Origin: Chthoniobacter sp.
GTDB taxonomy: Bacteria > Verrucomicrobiota > Verrucomicrobiia > Chthoniobacterales > Chthoniobacteraceae
NCBI GenBank assembly: GCA_025352865.1
Contig: JANXSB010000044.1
Coordinates: 1 to 6,339, forward strand
Direction of reading: 5' to 3'
DNA length: 6,339 nucleotides
Shown: positions 1-5,809 of the stretch, piece after piece
Layout: each line of letters begins with the position of its first letter
How positions within the stretch are numbered: the stretch's first letter is position 1
Notes under the pieces: model-generated
What the model was told of the DNA's origin: nothing
What the model saw: the letters and a program-made list of their open reading frames with translations, nothing else
The model's database searches: none
Translations under genes and position numbers: made by a program

Positions 1-1
1 C

Positions 2-271
2 ATCTACGAAAATGCGGACCACTCGGCGCGCACGGACCTGCACGAGTTCTTTGAGCGGCTGGTGCCGGAGGACGCGGATTATTTCGTCCACACGGCGGAA
101 GGGCCGGACGACATGCCTTCGCACCTTCGCATGGTGCTCACGCGGACGAGCGAGGTGGTGCCGGTGGCGCAGGGGCGCATGACGCTCGGGACGTGGCAGG
201 GGATTTTCCTTTTCGAGCACCGGTGCGCGCCGCATCGGCGGGAGGTGGTGGTGGCGGTGGTCGGGGTGTAG
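2..271 (+). CDS. yjbQ: YjbQ / UPF0047 family protein (thiamine-phosphate-synthase-like), 5' end outside window
   Basis: This is an open frame with 89 visible residues and a TAG stop at 269-271; the start lies upstream of the window. The visible part reads like the C-terminal two thirds of the YjbQ/UPF0047 family (COG0432), whose members are usually about 130-140 residues. Diagnostic stretches are E-N-A-D-x-x-x-R-x-D-L near the left edge, F-F-E-R-L-V-P-E, the signature H-T-A-E-G-P-D-D-M-P-S-H, then L-G-T-W-Q-G-I-F-L-F-E-H-R and a closing run of valines. Family members are small cytosolic trimeric proteins. E. coli YjbQ has weak thiamin phosphate synthase activity in vitro, and the physiological role is unsettled. 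A GTG at 62 could be read as a start, but it would remove conserved family sequence, so the gene clearly runs off the left edge. Its stop lies 3 bases from the stop of the opposing hydrolase gene, with no room for a terminator between them. The family call is firm; the function is tentative. Confidence 0.92.
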   Translation: MYENADHSARTDLHEFFERLVPEDADYFVHTAEGPDDMPSHLRMVLTRTSEVVPVAQGRMTLGTWQGIFLFEHRCAPHRREVVVAVVGV

Positions 272-274
272 CGC

Positions 275-1411
275 TCAGGCGTAGAGCGCGGCGAGGAGGC
301 GCAGGCATTTCGGGCCGGGAAGGACGCCGGGCTCCATCTGGTTCATCACGTAGGCGAAGGCGAGGCCGGTGTCGGTGTCGGCGAAGGCGTGGCTGCCGCC
401 CGCGCCGGGATGGCCGAAGGCGCGTGGCGATGGGCCGAAGTGGGTGCGGAGTTTCGCGCCGCGGGCGTCGAGCGGGTCGCGCATGAAGCCTGCGGAAAAG
501 GCGGTGTCGATTTGCAGCACGCGGTCGGGGCCTTGGGTGAGCGTGGTGGTCATCCAGTCGAGCGTGGGTGGCTCGAAAAAGCGCCGGTCATCGAGCGCGC
601 CGCCGCCGGCGAGGAGCGCGTAGAATTTCGCCAACCCACGCGCCGTGCCGATGCCGCCGAACGCGCCGAAGGCGGACGCGCGTGCCTCGGGCGCGTTCAT
701 CGACGCCACGCTGTGCAGGCCGCGCGGCGTGGCAAAGGCGCGCGCGGTCAGCGAGCCCGGCGTCATGAAGGCGGTGTAAAACGGATCGCCCTTCGGTGGC
801 GCGGTCTTGGCGGAAAAAATGGACGACGCCTCGGCGGTGCGCTCTGGCGGCATGCCGATCCACACGTCGAGGCCGAGCGGTTCGGCAAACTGCGCGCGCC
901 AGTAATCGCGCAGCGTCACGCCGCCGGTGATGCGCCGCAGCATTTCATCCACGAGATAGCCGAAGGTGCGCGGATGATAGCCGTGCCCCGCGCCGGACGG
1001 CCAATTCGGAGCCTCCGCCGCCAGCGCCGCTGCGACTGCCGCGTGATCCTGCGCGTCGGCCTCGCGCGAGAGCGCGGCGAGCCCGGCTTGGTGCGAGAGC
1101 AGTTCCGCGATCGTCACGCGCTCCTTGCCCGCCTGCGCAAATTCCGGCCACAGTTCCGCGACGCGCGTGAGCGGCGAAATGCCGTGCGTCTGGCACGCGT
1201 GCAGCAGGCACGCGGCGGCGAGCCCTTTCGTCGCCGACCAAAACAGCACCGGCGTCTCCGCCGTCCACGGTTCCGTCTTCGCGCGGTCGCGAAAACCGCC
1301 CGCGAGCGAAAGCACCTCGCGCCCTTCGCGCCACACGCACACCGACGCGCCGAGTTCGCCGAAAGCGGTGAAATTTTCCCCGAAGAGTGCGGTGAGTTTT
1401 TCGATCGGCAT
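275..1411 (-). CDS. Serine hydrolase, beta-lactamase class C / family VIII esterase fold (LACTB/EstB-like)
   Basis: This 378-residue protein belongs to the Beta-lactamase family PF00144. The SxxK catalytic motif is S59-A-T-K62 in the context FWSATKGLAAA. The second catalytic element is Y145 in G-Y-H-P, replacing the YxN of true AmpC enzymes and followed by F-G-Y-L-V-D-E-M-L-R-R-I-T-G, typical of family VIII esterases. The KTG box is replaced by H333-P-G335 (GHPGAGG). This pattern fits esterases and peptidase-like hydrolases better than antibiotic resistance; the substrate cannot be told. No signal peptide is visible, so a cytoplasmic enzyme is inferred. The ATG at 1411 is the only usable start, because an in-frame TGA lies at 1436-1438 just upstream. 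There is no Shine-Dalgarno close to the ATG. The leader instead contains one arm of the palindrome at 1417-1455, which ends 5 bases before the start codon. The gene converges on the yjbQ-like gene and diverges from the DUF3467 gene. Length is normal for the family. Confidence 0.9.
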   Translation of the reverse strand: MPIEKLTALFGENFTAFGELGASVCVWREGREVLSLAGGFRDRAKTEPWTAETPVLFWSATKGLAAACLLHACQTHGISPLTRVAELWPEFAQAGKERVTIAELLSHQAGLAALSREADAQDHAAVAAALAAEAPNWPSGAGHGYHPRTFGYLVDEMLRRITGGVTLRDYWRAQFAEPLGLDVWIGMPPERTAEASSIFSAKTAPPKGDPFYTAFMTPGSLTARAFATPRGLHSVASMNAPEARASAFGAFGGIGTARGLAKFYALLAGGGALDDRRFFEPPTLDWMTTTLTQGPDRVLQIDTAFSAGFMRDPLDARGAKLRTHFGPSPRAFGHPGAGGSHAFADTDTGLAFAYVMNQMEPGVLPGPKCLRLLAALYA

Positions 1412-1416
1412 GCGGT

Positions 1417-1455
1417 GCGGCGGGAGGAAAAACTGTCAGCTTTTCCTCCCGCCGC
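1417..1455. repeat. Near-perfect 39-bp palindrome in divergent intergenic region
   Basis: Two perfectly complementary 15-base arms (1417-1431 and 1441-1455, sequence type GCGGCGGGAGGAAAA) flank a 9-base centre. Within the centre CTG/CAG can pair again around a single T, leaving only an A/C mismatch. It sits 5 bases upstream of the hydrolase ATG and 80 bases upstream of the DUF3467 ATG. In the hydrolase mRNA it would form a stable hairpin beside the start codon, sequestering the only GGAGG present. As DNA it could be a dyad operator for a regulator of one or both genes. There is no T run after either arm, so it is not an intrinsic terminator. The palindrome is seen directly; its role is inference. 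Confidence 0.8.
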
Positions 1456-1472
1456 GCGAGCCCTCCGTAAAA

Positions 1473-1503
1473 AATATCGCGCGGCTGTTTTGTGCGGTTG
1501 CAA
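1473..1503 (-). promoter_or_regulatory. Weak candidate promoter for the hydrolase gene
   Basis: The only A/T-rich patch in this GC-rich gap is 1467-1477. Read on the minus strand it offers a -10-like GATATT (1478-1473), with TTGCAA (1503-1498) upstream as a -35-like element at a long 19-base spacing. A transcript from here would start near 1466 and carry the 1417-1455 hairpin in its leader. The match is poor in spacing and sequence, so this is only a candidate. Confidence 0.22.
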
Positions 1504-1535
1504 AGGGGCGGCGGGCTGCTAAAGCAAGCGGCCCT

Positions 1536-1856
1536 ATGCAAAACCAACCACAGAATCCCCAGCAATCCCTTCAGCTCAAGTACGAGAACTTCACCGCCCG
1601 CTATGCGAACCACGCGCTCGTCAGCGTCGGCGCGGAGGAGGTCTATATCGACTTCACTTCCGGCATCGTCGCGGACCGCCCCGGCGTGTCGATCATGCCG
1701 ATCCACACGCGCATCGCGATGACGCCCTCCGGCGTCGTCCGCCTCGCGCAGCTCCTCCAGCAGACCACGGCGAATTTCCAAGTCGTGCAGATCCCGCCGC
1801 CCTCCGCGCCGCCGACGCCCGTCGAGCCCGGTGCCGTCACCGACAGCGCGAGCTAA
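1536..1856 (+). CDS. Small DUF3467-family protein
   Basis: This 106-residue protein has no signal peptide or membrane segment. A Gln/Asn-rich N-terminus (1-12) leads into L-K-Y-E-N-F-T-A-R-Y-A-N-H-A-L-V (14-29), then a V-Y-I-D-F strand (36-40). R-I-A-M-T-P (59-64) follows, with a helix S-G-V-V-R-L-A-Q-L-L-Q-Q (65-76). The tail (88-106) is disordered and Pro-rich. The combination of Y-A-N near the start, a central D-F strand and an R-I-x-(M/L)-(S/T)-P helix matches the DUF3467 family (PF11950), whose function is unknown. The ATG at 1536 was chosen because the frame upstream of it is antisense to the hydrolase gene and does not resemble the family. No convincing Shine-Dalgarno precedes it. It stands alone, with a hairpin and an intrinsic terminator immediately downstream, so it is probably monocistronic. 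The family call is fairly sure; the role is unknown. Confidence 0.82.
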   Translation: MQNQPQNPQQSLQLKYENFTARYANHALVSVGAEEVYIDFTSGIVADRPGVSIMPIHTRIAMTPSGVVRLAQLLQQTTANFQVVQIPPPSAPPTPVEPGAVTDSAS

Positions 1857-1862
1857 GCCGGA

Positions 1863-1880
1863 GCGCGGTGCGAACCGCGC
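1863..1880 (+). other. Small GNRA-capped hairpin after the DUF3467 stop
   Basis: A perfect 7-bp stem GCGCGGT/ACCGCGC closes a GCGA tetraloop (a GNRA type) only 6 bases after the TAA. It has no following T run. In the RNA it would lie 5' of the terminator hairpin and may protect the 3' end or assist termination; that role is inferred. Confidence 0.5.
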
Positions 1881-1894
1881 GCTGAACCAATCAG

Positions 1895-1945
1895 AAAAAC
1901 CCGCCGGTCGGTGCGCGTGAGCGTGGCTGACTGGCGGGTTTTTTT
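1895..1945 (+). terminator. Strong intrinsic terminator of the DUF3467 gene
   Basis: The left arm AAAAACCCGCCGGTC (1895-1909) pairs with GACTGGCGGGTTTTT (1929-1943) over 15 positions with a single G-U wobble, around a 19-base loop. The right arm runs directly into an unbroken T7 (1939-1945). The A-run on the left makes it usable in both directions. It isolates the DUF3467 gene from the importer operon downstream, which therefore needs its own promoter. I could not find a convincing promoter between 1946 and 2040. Confidence 0.9.
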
Positions 1946-1987
1946 GGAAAAAAGGGGGAGTCTTTCAAAGCGCGCCGCGCTCCATCG

Positions 1988-2034
1988 AACCCATCATTCT
2001 GCGCTTCGCAAAGCCGAGCTCCGCTCAGGATAAT
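1988..2034. repeat. Probable dispersed intergenic repeat (tandem mini-hairpin type)
   Basis: Two small hairpins follow each other: TGCG-CTT-CGCA (2000-2010) and GAGC-TCC-GCTC (2016-2026). They are framed by CCCATCATTCTG on the left and AGGATAAT on the right. Read on the minus strand (ATTATCCTGAGC ... GCAGAATGATGGG), this closely resembles a widespread class of scattered repeats in environmental bacteria whose spurious translations contain ERSEE-like peptides. That resemblance is from memory and has not been checked against a database. The hairpins are directly visible. It lies immediately before the annotated TTG start of the permease, which makes that start less certain. Confidence 0.5.
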
Positions 2035-2040
2035 CGCAAT

Positions 2041-2916
2041 TTGGTCGGCACTGTCGCGAGCGGCGGCGCTTGGCAGGACGGCGCGCTTTCCCTTTCATCG
2101 TCACCGGCATCCGCCGCGCCCGTTTTGATCTCCGCACTCCGCTCCGCATTTTTTGCCACCGACCGCGAACCCGCTTCCCTGCTGGCTCGCGCGGCGAGCT
2201 TCGCCCTTGCGCTGGGCGTGCTTAGCCTCGTTTGCTTCGGCGCGTTTTCGGCGCTGAGCTACCATTGGGCGTGGGGGCCGGTGATGGGTTATTGGCGGCT
2301 GTTTTGGCGGGGATGGCTGACGACCATCGGCATCGCGGCGCTGGCGCTGCCGCTGAGCTGCGCGATCGGCCTGGCCTTTGCGCTGCTGCGGCGGAGCGCG
2401 TTCCTGCCGCTGCGCTATGTGGCGCGGATGTATGTGGAGATCTCGCGCGGCACGCCGCTGCTCGTGCAGATTTATTTCTACTGGTACATCTTCGGCCAGC
2501 AGCTCTCGCGCGATTTCCGCTTCCTCGCCGGCGCGCTGATTCTCTCGCTCTTCAGCGGCGCGTATCTCAGCGAAATCATCCGCGCAGGCATCGAGGGCAT
2601 CGGCCAGTCGCAGCTCGAAAGCGCGCGCGCCATCGGCTTCACCCGCGCGCAGACTTATCGCTACGTCATCTTCCCGCAGGCCATCCGGCAGATTCTCCCG
2701 CCGTTCGCCGGCGAGTTTGCGTCGATCATCAAAAACTCGTCGCTCCTCTCCGTGCTCGGCATCGAGGAGTTCGCGCTCGCCGCGGGCTCGGTGAGTTCGG
2801 TGACGCTCGGCTATTTTGAAAGCTACCTGCCCGTCGCGCTTGGCTACCTCATCCTCACGCTGCCGATCTCGCTGTGGACACAATCGCTGGAAAAGCGCGC
2901 GCGCTTTGAAACATGA
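2041..2916 (+). CDS. Amino-acid-type ABC transporter permease (HisM/GlnP family)
   Basis: This is the inner-membrane channel subunit of a polar-amino-acid-type importer, 291 residues from a TTG start. Visible features are an N-terminal helix (about 50-72), a family core beginning Y-W-R-L-F-W-R-G-W-L-T-T-I-G (84-97), and the conserved E-I-S-R-G-T-P-L-L-V-Q-I-Y (133-145). The S-G-A-Y-L-S-E-I-I-R-A-G segment (172-183) is followed by the cytoplasmic EAA loop, L-E-S-A-R-A-I-G-F then F-P-Q-A-I-R (192-216), which docks on the ATPase. The last helices are about 228-248 and 263-280. Typical family members have about 220-250 residues; the first 45 here are not membrane-like. AGGA at 2027-2030 stands 10 bases before the TTG, but no ATG occurs before 2284, which would cut into the core. 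Other in-frame options are TTG 2125 and GTG 2218. The start is therefore uncertain, the family sure. The stop overlaps the ATPase start as ATGA. With one permease gene, a homodimer is likely. Confidence 0.9.
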   Translation: MVGTVASGGAWQDGALSLSSSPASAAPVLISALRSAFFATDREPASLLARAASFALALGVLSLVCFGAFSALSYHWAWGPVMGYWRLFWRGWLTTIGIAALALPLSCAIGLAFALLRRSAFLPLRYVARMYVEISRGTPLLVQIYFYWYIFGQQLSRDFRFLAGALILSLFSGAYLSEIIRAGIEGIGQSQLESARAIGFTRAQTYRYVIFPQAIRQILPPFAGEFASIIKNSSLLSVLGIEEFALAAGSVSSVTLGYFESYLPVALGYLILTLPISLWTQSLEKRARFET

Positions 2917-3644
2917 GGCTCGCGCTCACCCACCTCACCAAATCCTTCGCGCATCGCGTGCTCGACGACATCACCTGCGACTTCGGCGAGCTGCGGAGTC
3001 TCGCGCTGATCGGGCCGAGCGGCGGGGGAAAGTCCACGCTCCTGCGCATCATCGCGGGTCTGGAAACGCCGGACTCCGGCAGCGTGGCGCTGGATGGCGA
3101 GCCGGTCGCTTTTGCCGATGAAATCAGCCTGCGCGCGCACCGCCGCCGGCTCGGGATCGTCTTCCAAGCATTCAATCTCTTCCCGCATCTCACCGCGCTC
3201 GCGAACATCACGCTGCCGCTGGAAAAGGTGCATGGCCTTGCCGCTGCGGAAGCCGAAAACATCGCGCGCGAGACACTGCACCGCTTTCAGCTCGCCGACC
3301 ACGCGCACAAAAAACCCGCGCAGCTCAGCGGCGGGCAGCAGCAGCGCGTGGCCATCGCGCGGGCCATCGCCATCAAGCCGCGACTGCTCCTTTTCGACGA
3401 ACCGACCAGCGCGCTCGACCCCGAGATGACGGCGGAAGTGCTGGAGGTCATCGAGGAGTTGAAAGACGAGGGCCGCGACTTTCTGCTCGTCACACACGAG
3501 ATGGGCTTCGCGCGCCATGTCGCCGACCGCGTCGCGTTCCTCGCAGGCGGGCGCATCATCGAACACGCGCCGGCGGAGGAGCTTTTCGCCGCGCCGCGCT
3601 CGGCTGAGTGCCGCGCCTTCCTCGCGCGGATTTTGAAGTACTGA
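2913..3644 (+). CDS. Amino-acid-type ABC transporter ATP-binding protein (HisP/GlnQ family)
   Basis: This 243-residue cytoplasmic ATPase powers the permease encoded just upstream. All motifs are intact: Walker A G-P-S-G-G-G-K-S-T (34-42), Q-loop Q85 in V-F-Q-A-F-N-L-F-P-H, and the ABC signature L-S-G-G-Q-Q-Q-R (138-145). Walker B with D-loop is L-L-L-F-D-E-P-T-S-A-L-D-P (158-170), and the switch histidine is H195 in V-T-H-E-M. Q-A-F-N-L-F-P-H and T-H-E-M-G-F-A are characteristic of the polar amino acid subfamily. Length is normal for the family, so no domain is missing. The ATG lies inside the permease stop codon context (ATGA, 4-base overlap), so translational coupling is expected and explains the lack of an independent ribosome site. 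No substrate-binding protein gene is adjacent, so the substrate cannot be inferred beyond amino acid type. The downstream gap holds an inverted repeat but no clear U-tailed terminator. Confidence 0.95.
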   Translation: MRLALTHLTKSFAHRVLDDITCDFGELRSLALIGPSGGGKSTLLRIIAGLETPDSGSVALDGEPVAFADEISLRAHRRRLGIVFQAFNLFPHLTALANITLPLEKVHGLAAAEAENIARETLHRFQLADHAHKKPAQLSGGQQQRVAIARAIAIKPRLLLFDEPTSALDPEMTAEVLEVIEELKDEGRDFLLVTHEMGFARHVADRVAFLAGGRIIEHAPAEELFAAPRSAECRAFLARILKY

Positions 3645-3662
3645 GCGCATGGAATTACCGCC

Positions 3663-3740
3663 TCACGCCGAGGTCGCAACGGTCGCAAAGGTCTGAATCG
3701 CAAAACAAGAACCTTTGCGGCCTGCGCGCCCTTGGCGTGA
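3663..3740. repeat. Long imperfect inverted repeat, probable dispersed intergenic element
   Basis: The outer arms TCACGCCGAGG (3663-3673) and CCTTGGCGTGA (3730-3740) pair over 11 positions with one G-U. The inner arms CGCAAAGGT (3684-3692) and ACCTTTGCG (3711-3719) pair perfectly. Short intermediate pairings exist between them (3675-3678 with 3723-3726; 3681-3683 with 3720-3722). The loop is 18 bases. The reiterated CGCAA(A) units and the TCACGCC ... GGCGTGA ends match, from memory, a class of repeats scattered in intergenic DNA of many environmental bacteria. No transposase or target duplication is seen. It fills most of the gap between the importer and the solenoid gene and could also limit read-through. 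Confidence 0.72.
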
Positions 3741-3774
3741 AGCTCCGCCCGCAGCCACACACCCTCTCCCCACC

Positions 3775-5580
3775 ATGAACCAGAAACTCCTCCTCCCACT
3801 CGCCTGCGCCGGCGCGCTCACCGCCGGCTGGCTCGCCGGCTACGCGATGGGCGAAAACCGCGCGCCCCTCGCGGCGACAGCAGACAATGGCAGCCAGCCG
3901 CACGCCCTGTCCTCTCCGGCGAAAGCCCTGCAAGATTTTCTGAAAGCGAACGCGGAAGACGAAAAGCAAAACGAGCAAGCCCTTTTTGGCGCTCTGCGCG
4001 CTCCGGAATCGCTCCGCCGCACCCGCGACATGGCGGACGCGATCCTGAAAATGTCGCCCAGCGAAATCGCCTCCGCCATCGCGCTCGCGCAGCGTCTCCC
4101 GCCCGGCGACCGCGACAATCTGCTGCCGCTGCTCATCGGGCACTGGGCGGAGACGGATCCGCGCGCCGCGCTGACCTTCGTCTTCTCCCTCGAACCCGGC
4201 GCGCGCCTGCCCAAAGTCCTCGCCGTGATGGAGACGTGGACGGGCGCAGACCCGCAGGCCGCGCAGCAATGGGCGCTGACCCTGCCGCCTGGCGAGAACC
4301 GGTCGAGCGCGCTCTACGGCGTCATCGTCACCCTCGCGAAAAACGATCCCGCCGCTGCGCTGCAACTGCTCCGGTCACTGCCGCCCGACCGTTTCACCGA
4401 CACCATTTACGGCCGGGTTTTCAGCGCGTGGGCTGCGCAAAATCCCGCTGCCGCCGCCAGTCAGGCGCGCGCGCTGCCGCCGGGAAAACGCGACCGGGTG
4501 ACTGGCACAATCATGAATGGCTGGGTGGAAACCGACCCGGCCGCCGCGCTCGCGTGGGCCGCGCAAATCCCGGAGCGTCTCGCACGCGTCGAGGCGCTCA
4601 ACCAAGCGTATCGCACTTGGGCTCAGTACGACCCGAAAGCCGCGACCGCCAGCGTGCTCGCGCTGCCGGGCGGGGAAGAACGCAATCATGTTGTCGGCAT
4701 GTTTTTGCGGGCCATCAACGCCTCCGACCCGCAAACCGCTGCCAGCCTCGTCGCGCAGTTGCCCGCCGGATCGGAGCGCGACAGCGTCCTCGTGGACATC
4801 GCTAGCTCATTTGCGGACCGGGACATGAGCGCCGCGCTGGCCTGGGTCGCACAGCTTCCCGACGGGTCGGCGAAAAAGCCCGCTTTCGGCAGCATCTTCT
4901 GGCAGTGGATGCAACGCGACCCGCGCGCCGCCGCCGACTTCCTGCTGCAAAACCCTGCGCTCCAAGGACTGGAAAGCGACGACATGCTCCGCAGGCTGGC
5001 CGTCCAATGGGCAGTCGATAATCCGCCGGAGGCGCTCGCCTGGGCGCGGCAGATCGGCGATGAAAAAATCCGCGTCAACATGCTTGGCGGCGTCATTCAC
5101 GGCCTGGCAGCCCGCGACCCGCAGCAGGCCGCCGGTCTGTTCGCCGAACTCCCCGCCGCCAGTCAGCTTGCGAGCGTCGGCGAACTGGCCCGCATTTGGG
5201 CAGAGCACGACTCCGACCGCGCTGGCGCGTGGGTCATGCAACTCCCCGAGAGCGAGGCCAAAGTCCGCGCCATCGGCAGCATCGTCGTGAAAAAAGCACA
5301 GCAGGACTTGGTGAAAACCGCGGGCTGGCTGGAGCAACTCCCCGTCGGGGCGTCGCGCGATGCCGCCGTCCGCGAATTCACCGACCGCGCCGTCGGCACC
5401 GATCCCGAAGGCGCGGCGACGTGGGCCGCGACAATCGGCGACCCGAAGCTGCGCGCCACCGAACTCGAGCGCGTGACCGGCAAATGGCTCGGCCAGGACA
5501 AAGCCGCCGCCGCGCAGTGGATCGCGCGCAGCCCCGCGCTCGACGACGCCGCGAAGCAGCGCCTGCTGCGCGGCCACTGA
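3775..5580 (+). CDS. Membrane-anchored alpha-solenoid-like protein with 16 tandem ~32-residue repeats
   Basis: This 601-residue protein is of unrecognised function. The N-terminus is a single hydrophobic helix (about 5-26) with one Lys before it and Glu after, so N-in/C-out topology is likely and the rest is exported. The helix carries G18-xxx-G22-xxx-G26. C11 lies too early, and with P at -3 it does not make a lipobox. A low-complexity linker (27-60) and a charged helical segment (61-93) follow. From E97 to the C-terminus the protein is wholly repetitive. Repeats start at residues 97, 128, 159, 191, 223, 254, 286, 318, 350, 382, 416, 448, 479, 511, 543 and 575. The spacing is 31-32 residues, with one unit of 34. 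The consensus is D-P-x-A-A-x-x-W-x-x-x-L-P-x-G-x-x-R, then a hydrophobic helix ending W-A. Two helices per unit suggest a superhelical binding scaffold. The ATG at 3775 directly precedes the hydrophobic helix, as in the paralogue downstream; its leader is C/T-rich with no Shine-Dalgarno. No catalytic motif is seen. Confidence 0.88.
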   Translation: MNQKLLLPLACAGALTAGWLAGYAMGENRAPLAATADNGSQPHALSSPAKALQDFLKANAEDEKQNEQALFGALRAPESLRRTRDMADAILKMSPSEIASAIALAQRLPPGDRDNLLPLLIGHWAETDPRAALTFVFSLEPGARLPKVLAVMETWTGADPQAAQQWALTLPPGENRSSALYGVIVTLAKNDPAAALQLLRSLPPDRFTDTIYGRVFSAWAAQNPAAAASQARALPPGKRDRVTGTIMNGWVETDPAAALAWAAQIPERLARVEALNQAYRTWAQYDPKAATASVLALPGGEERNHVVGMFLRAINASDPQTAASLVAQLPAGSERDSVLVDIASSFADRDMSAALAWVAQLPDGSAKKPAFGSIFWQWMQRDPRAAADFLLQNPALQGLESDDMLRRLAVQWAVDNPPEALAWARQIGDEKIRVNMLGGVIHGLAARDPQQAAGLFAELPAASQLASVGELARIWAEHDSDRAGAWVMQLPESEAKVRAIGSIVVKKAQQDLVKTAGWLEQLPVGASRDAAVREFTDRAVGTDPEGAATWAATIGDPKLRATELERVTGKWLGQDKAAAAQWIARSPALDDAAKQRLLRGH

Positions 5581-5618
5581 CCGCCGCTGCGTTTTCCACG
5601 CGCAGATTTCCGCCGCAA

Positions 5619-5723
5619 GGCGAGGTGGATGGCGGCGCTCCGCGCGCCCTGCGACACCCTGCGCGCAGCGCCCATCATTTCCCCCTGCGCGGAGCGACGC
5701 CATCCACCACCCGCCAATTTTTT
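5619..5723. repeat. Large inverted repeat with 21-base arms, terminator-like T run
   Basis: The left arm (5624-5644, beginning GGTGGATGGCGG) and right arm (5688-5708, ending GCCATCCACC) are complementary at 20 of 21 positions, with one G/A mismatch (5635/5697). Outside the arms GGCG (5619-5622) can pair with CGCC (5712-5715), and T6 follows at 5718-5723. The structure could therefore terminate transcription of the upstream solenoid gene. The 43-base interior contains reiterated CCCTGCG units (5647, 5657 and 5683 regions). GGCG 5619-5622 has a rival partner, CGCC 5611-5614, closing a GCAA tetraloop. The structure is visible; whether it is a mobile palindromic repeat, a terminator or both is inference. 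Confidence 0.75.
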
Positions 5724-5755
5724 CCACAGTCTCTAAAATACTGACGGCGGGCCGA

Positions 5756-5784
5756 TTGACGCCCCAGAACGCGCGGCCTAAAAA
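5756..5784 (+). promoter_or_regulatory. Candidate sigma70-like promoter of the second solenoid gene
   Basis: TTGACG (5756-5761; five of six -35 consensus positions) is followed by exactly 17 bases and TAAAAC (5779-5784; four of six -10 positions). Initiation near 5791 would give a leader of about 20 bases before the ATG at 5810. The site lies after the T6 of the inverted repeat, so the paralogue appears to be transcribed separately from the first solenoid gene. Confidence 0.45.
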
Positions 5785-5809
5785 CTCCCCGTCCCATTTT
5801 TTCCCCCGC

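Noticed and set aside
1417..1455. Bidirectional intrinsic terminator at the palindrome
   Set aside because: The T/A runs lie inside the stem beside the loop, not after it, and the element sits between divergent gene starts rather than gene ends.
389..1522. Long plus-strand open frame antisense to the hydrolase
   Set aside because: It is Arg/Ala-rich with no recognisable family. The minus-strand reading has complete catalytic motifs, so this is a GC-driven shadow.
945..1781. Minus-strand open frame spanning the hydrolase start, the palindrome and the DUF3467 gene
   Set aside because: It crosses two supported genes in another frame, and its composition is Arg-rich and low-complexity.
2844..3650. 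Long minus-strand open frame opposite the ABC ATPase
   Set aside because: The plus-strand protein has every ABC ATPase motif; the antisense product resembles nothing.
3715..3774. Upstream TTG start adding 20 residues to the first solenoid protein
   Set aside because: The extra residues come from inside the inverted repeat and would bury the membrane anchor. ATG 3775 gives the same N-terminus as the paralogue.
3775..3850. Lipoprotein signal at the L-A-C of the solenoid proteins
   Set aside because: The Cys is at residue 11 with Pro at -3, and the hydrophobic stretch continues well past it. It fits a transmembrane anchor, not a lipobox.
3775..5580. TPR protein
   Set aside because: The period is 31-32 rather than 34, and the canonical TPR residues do not align with the D-P ... 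L-P-x-G pattern.
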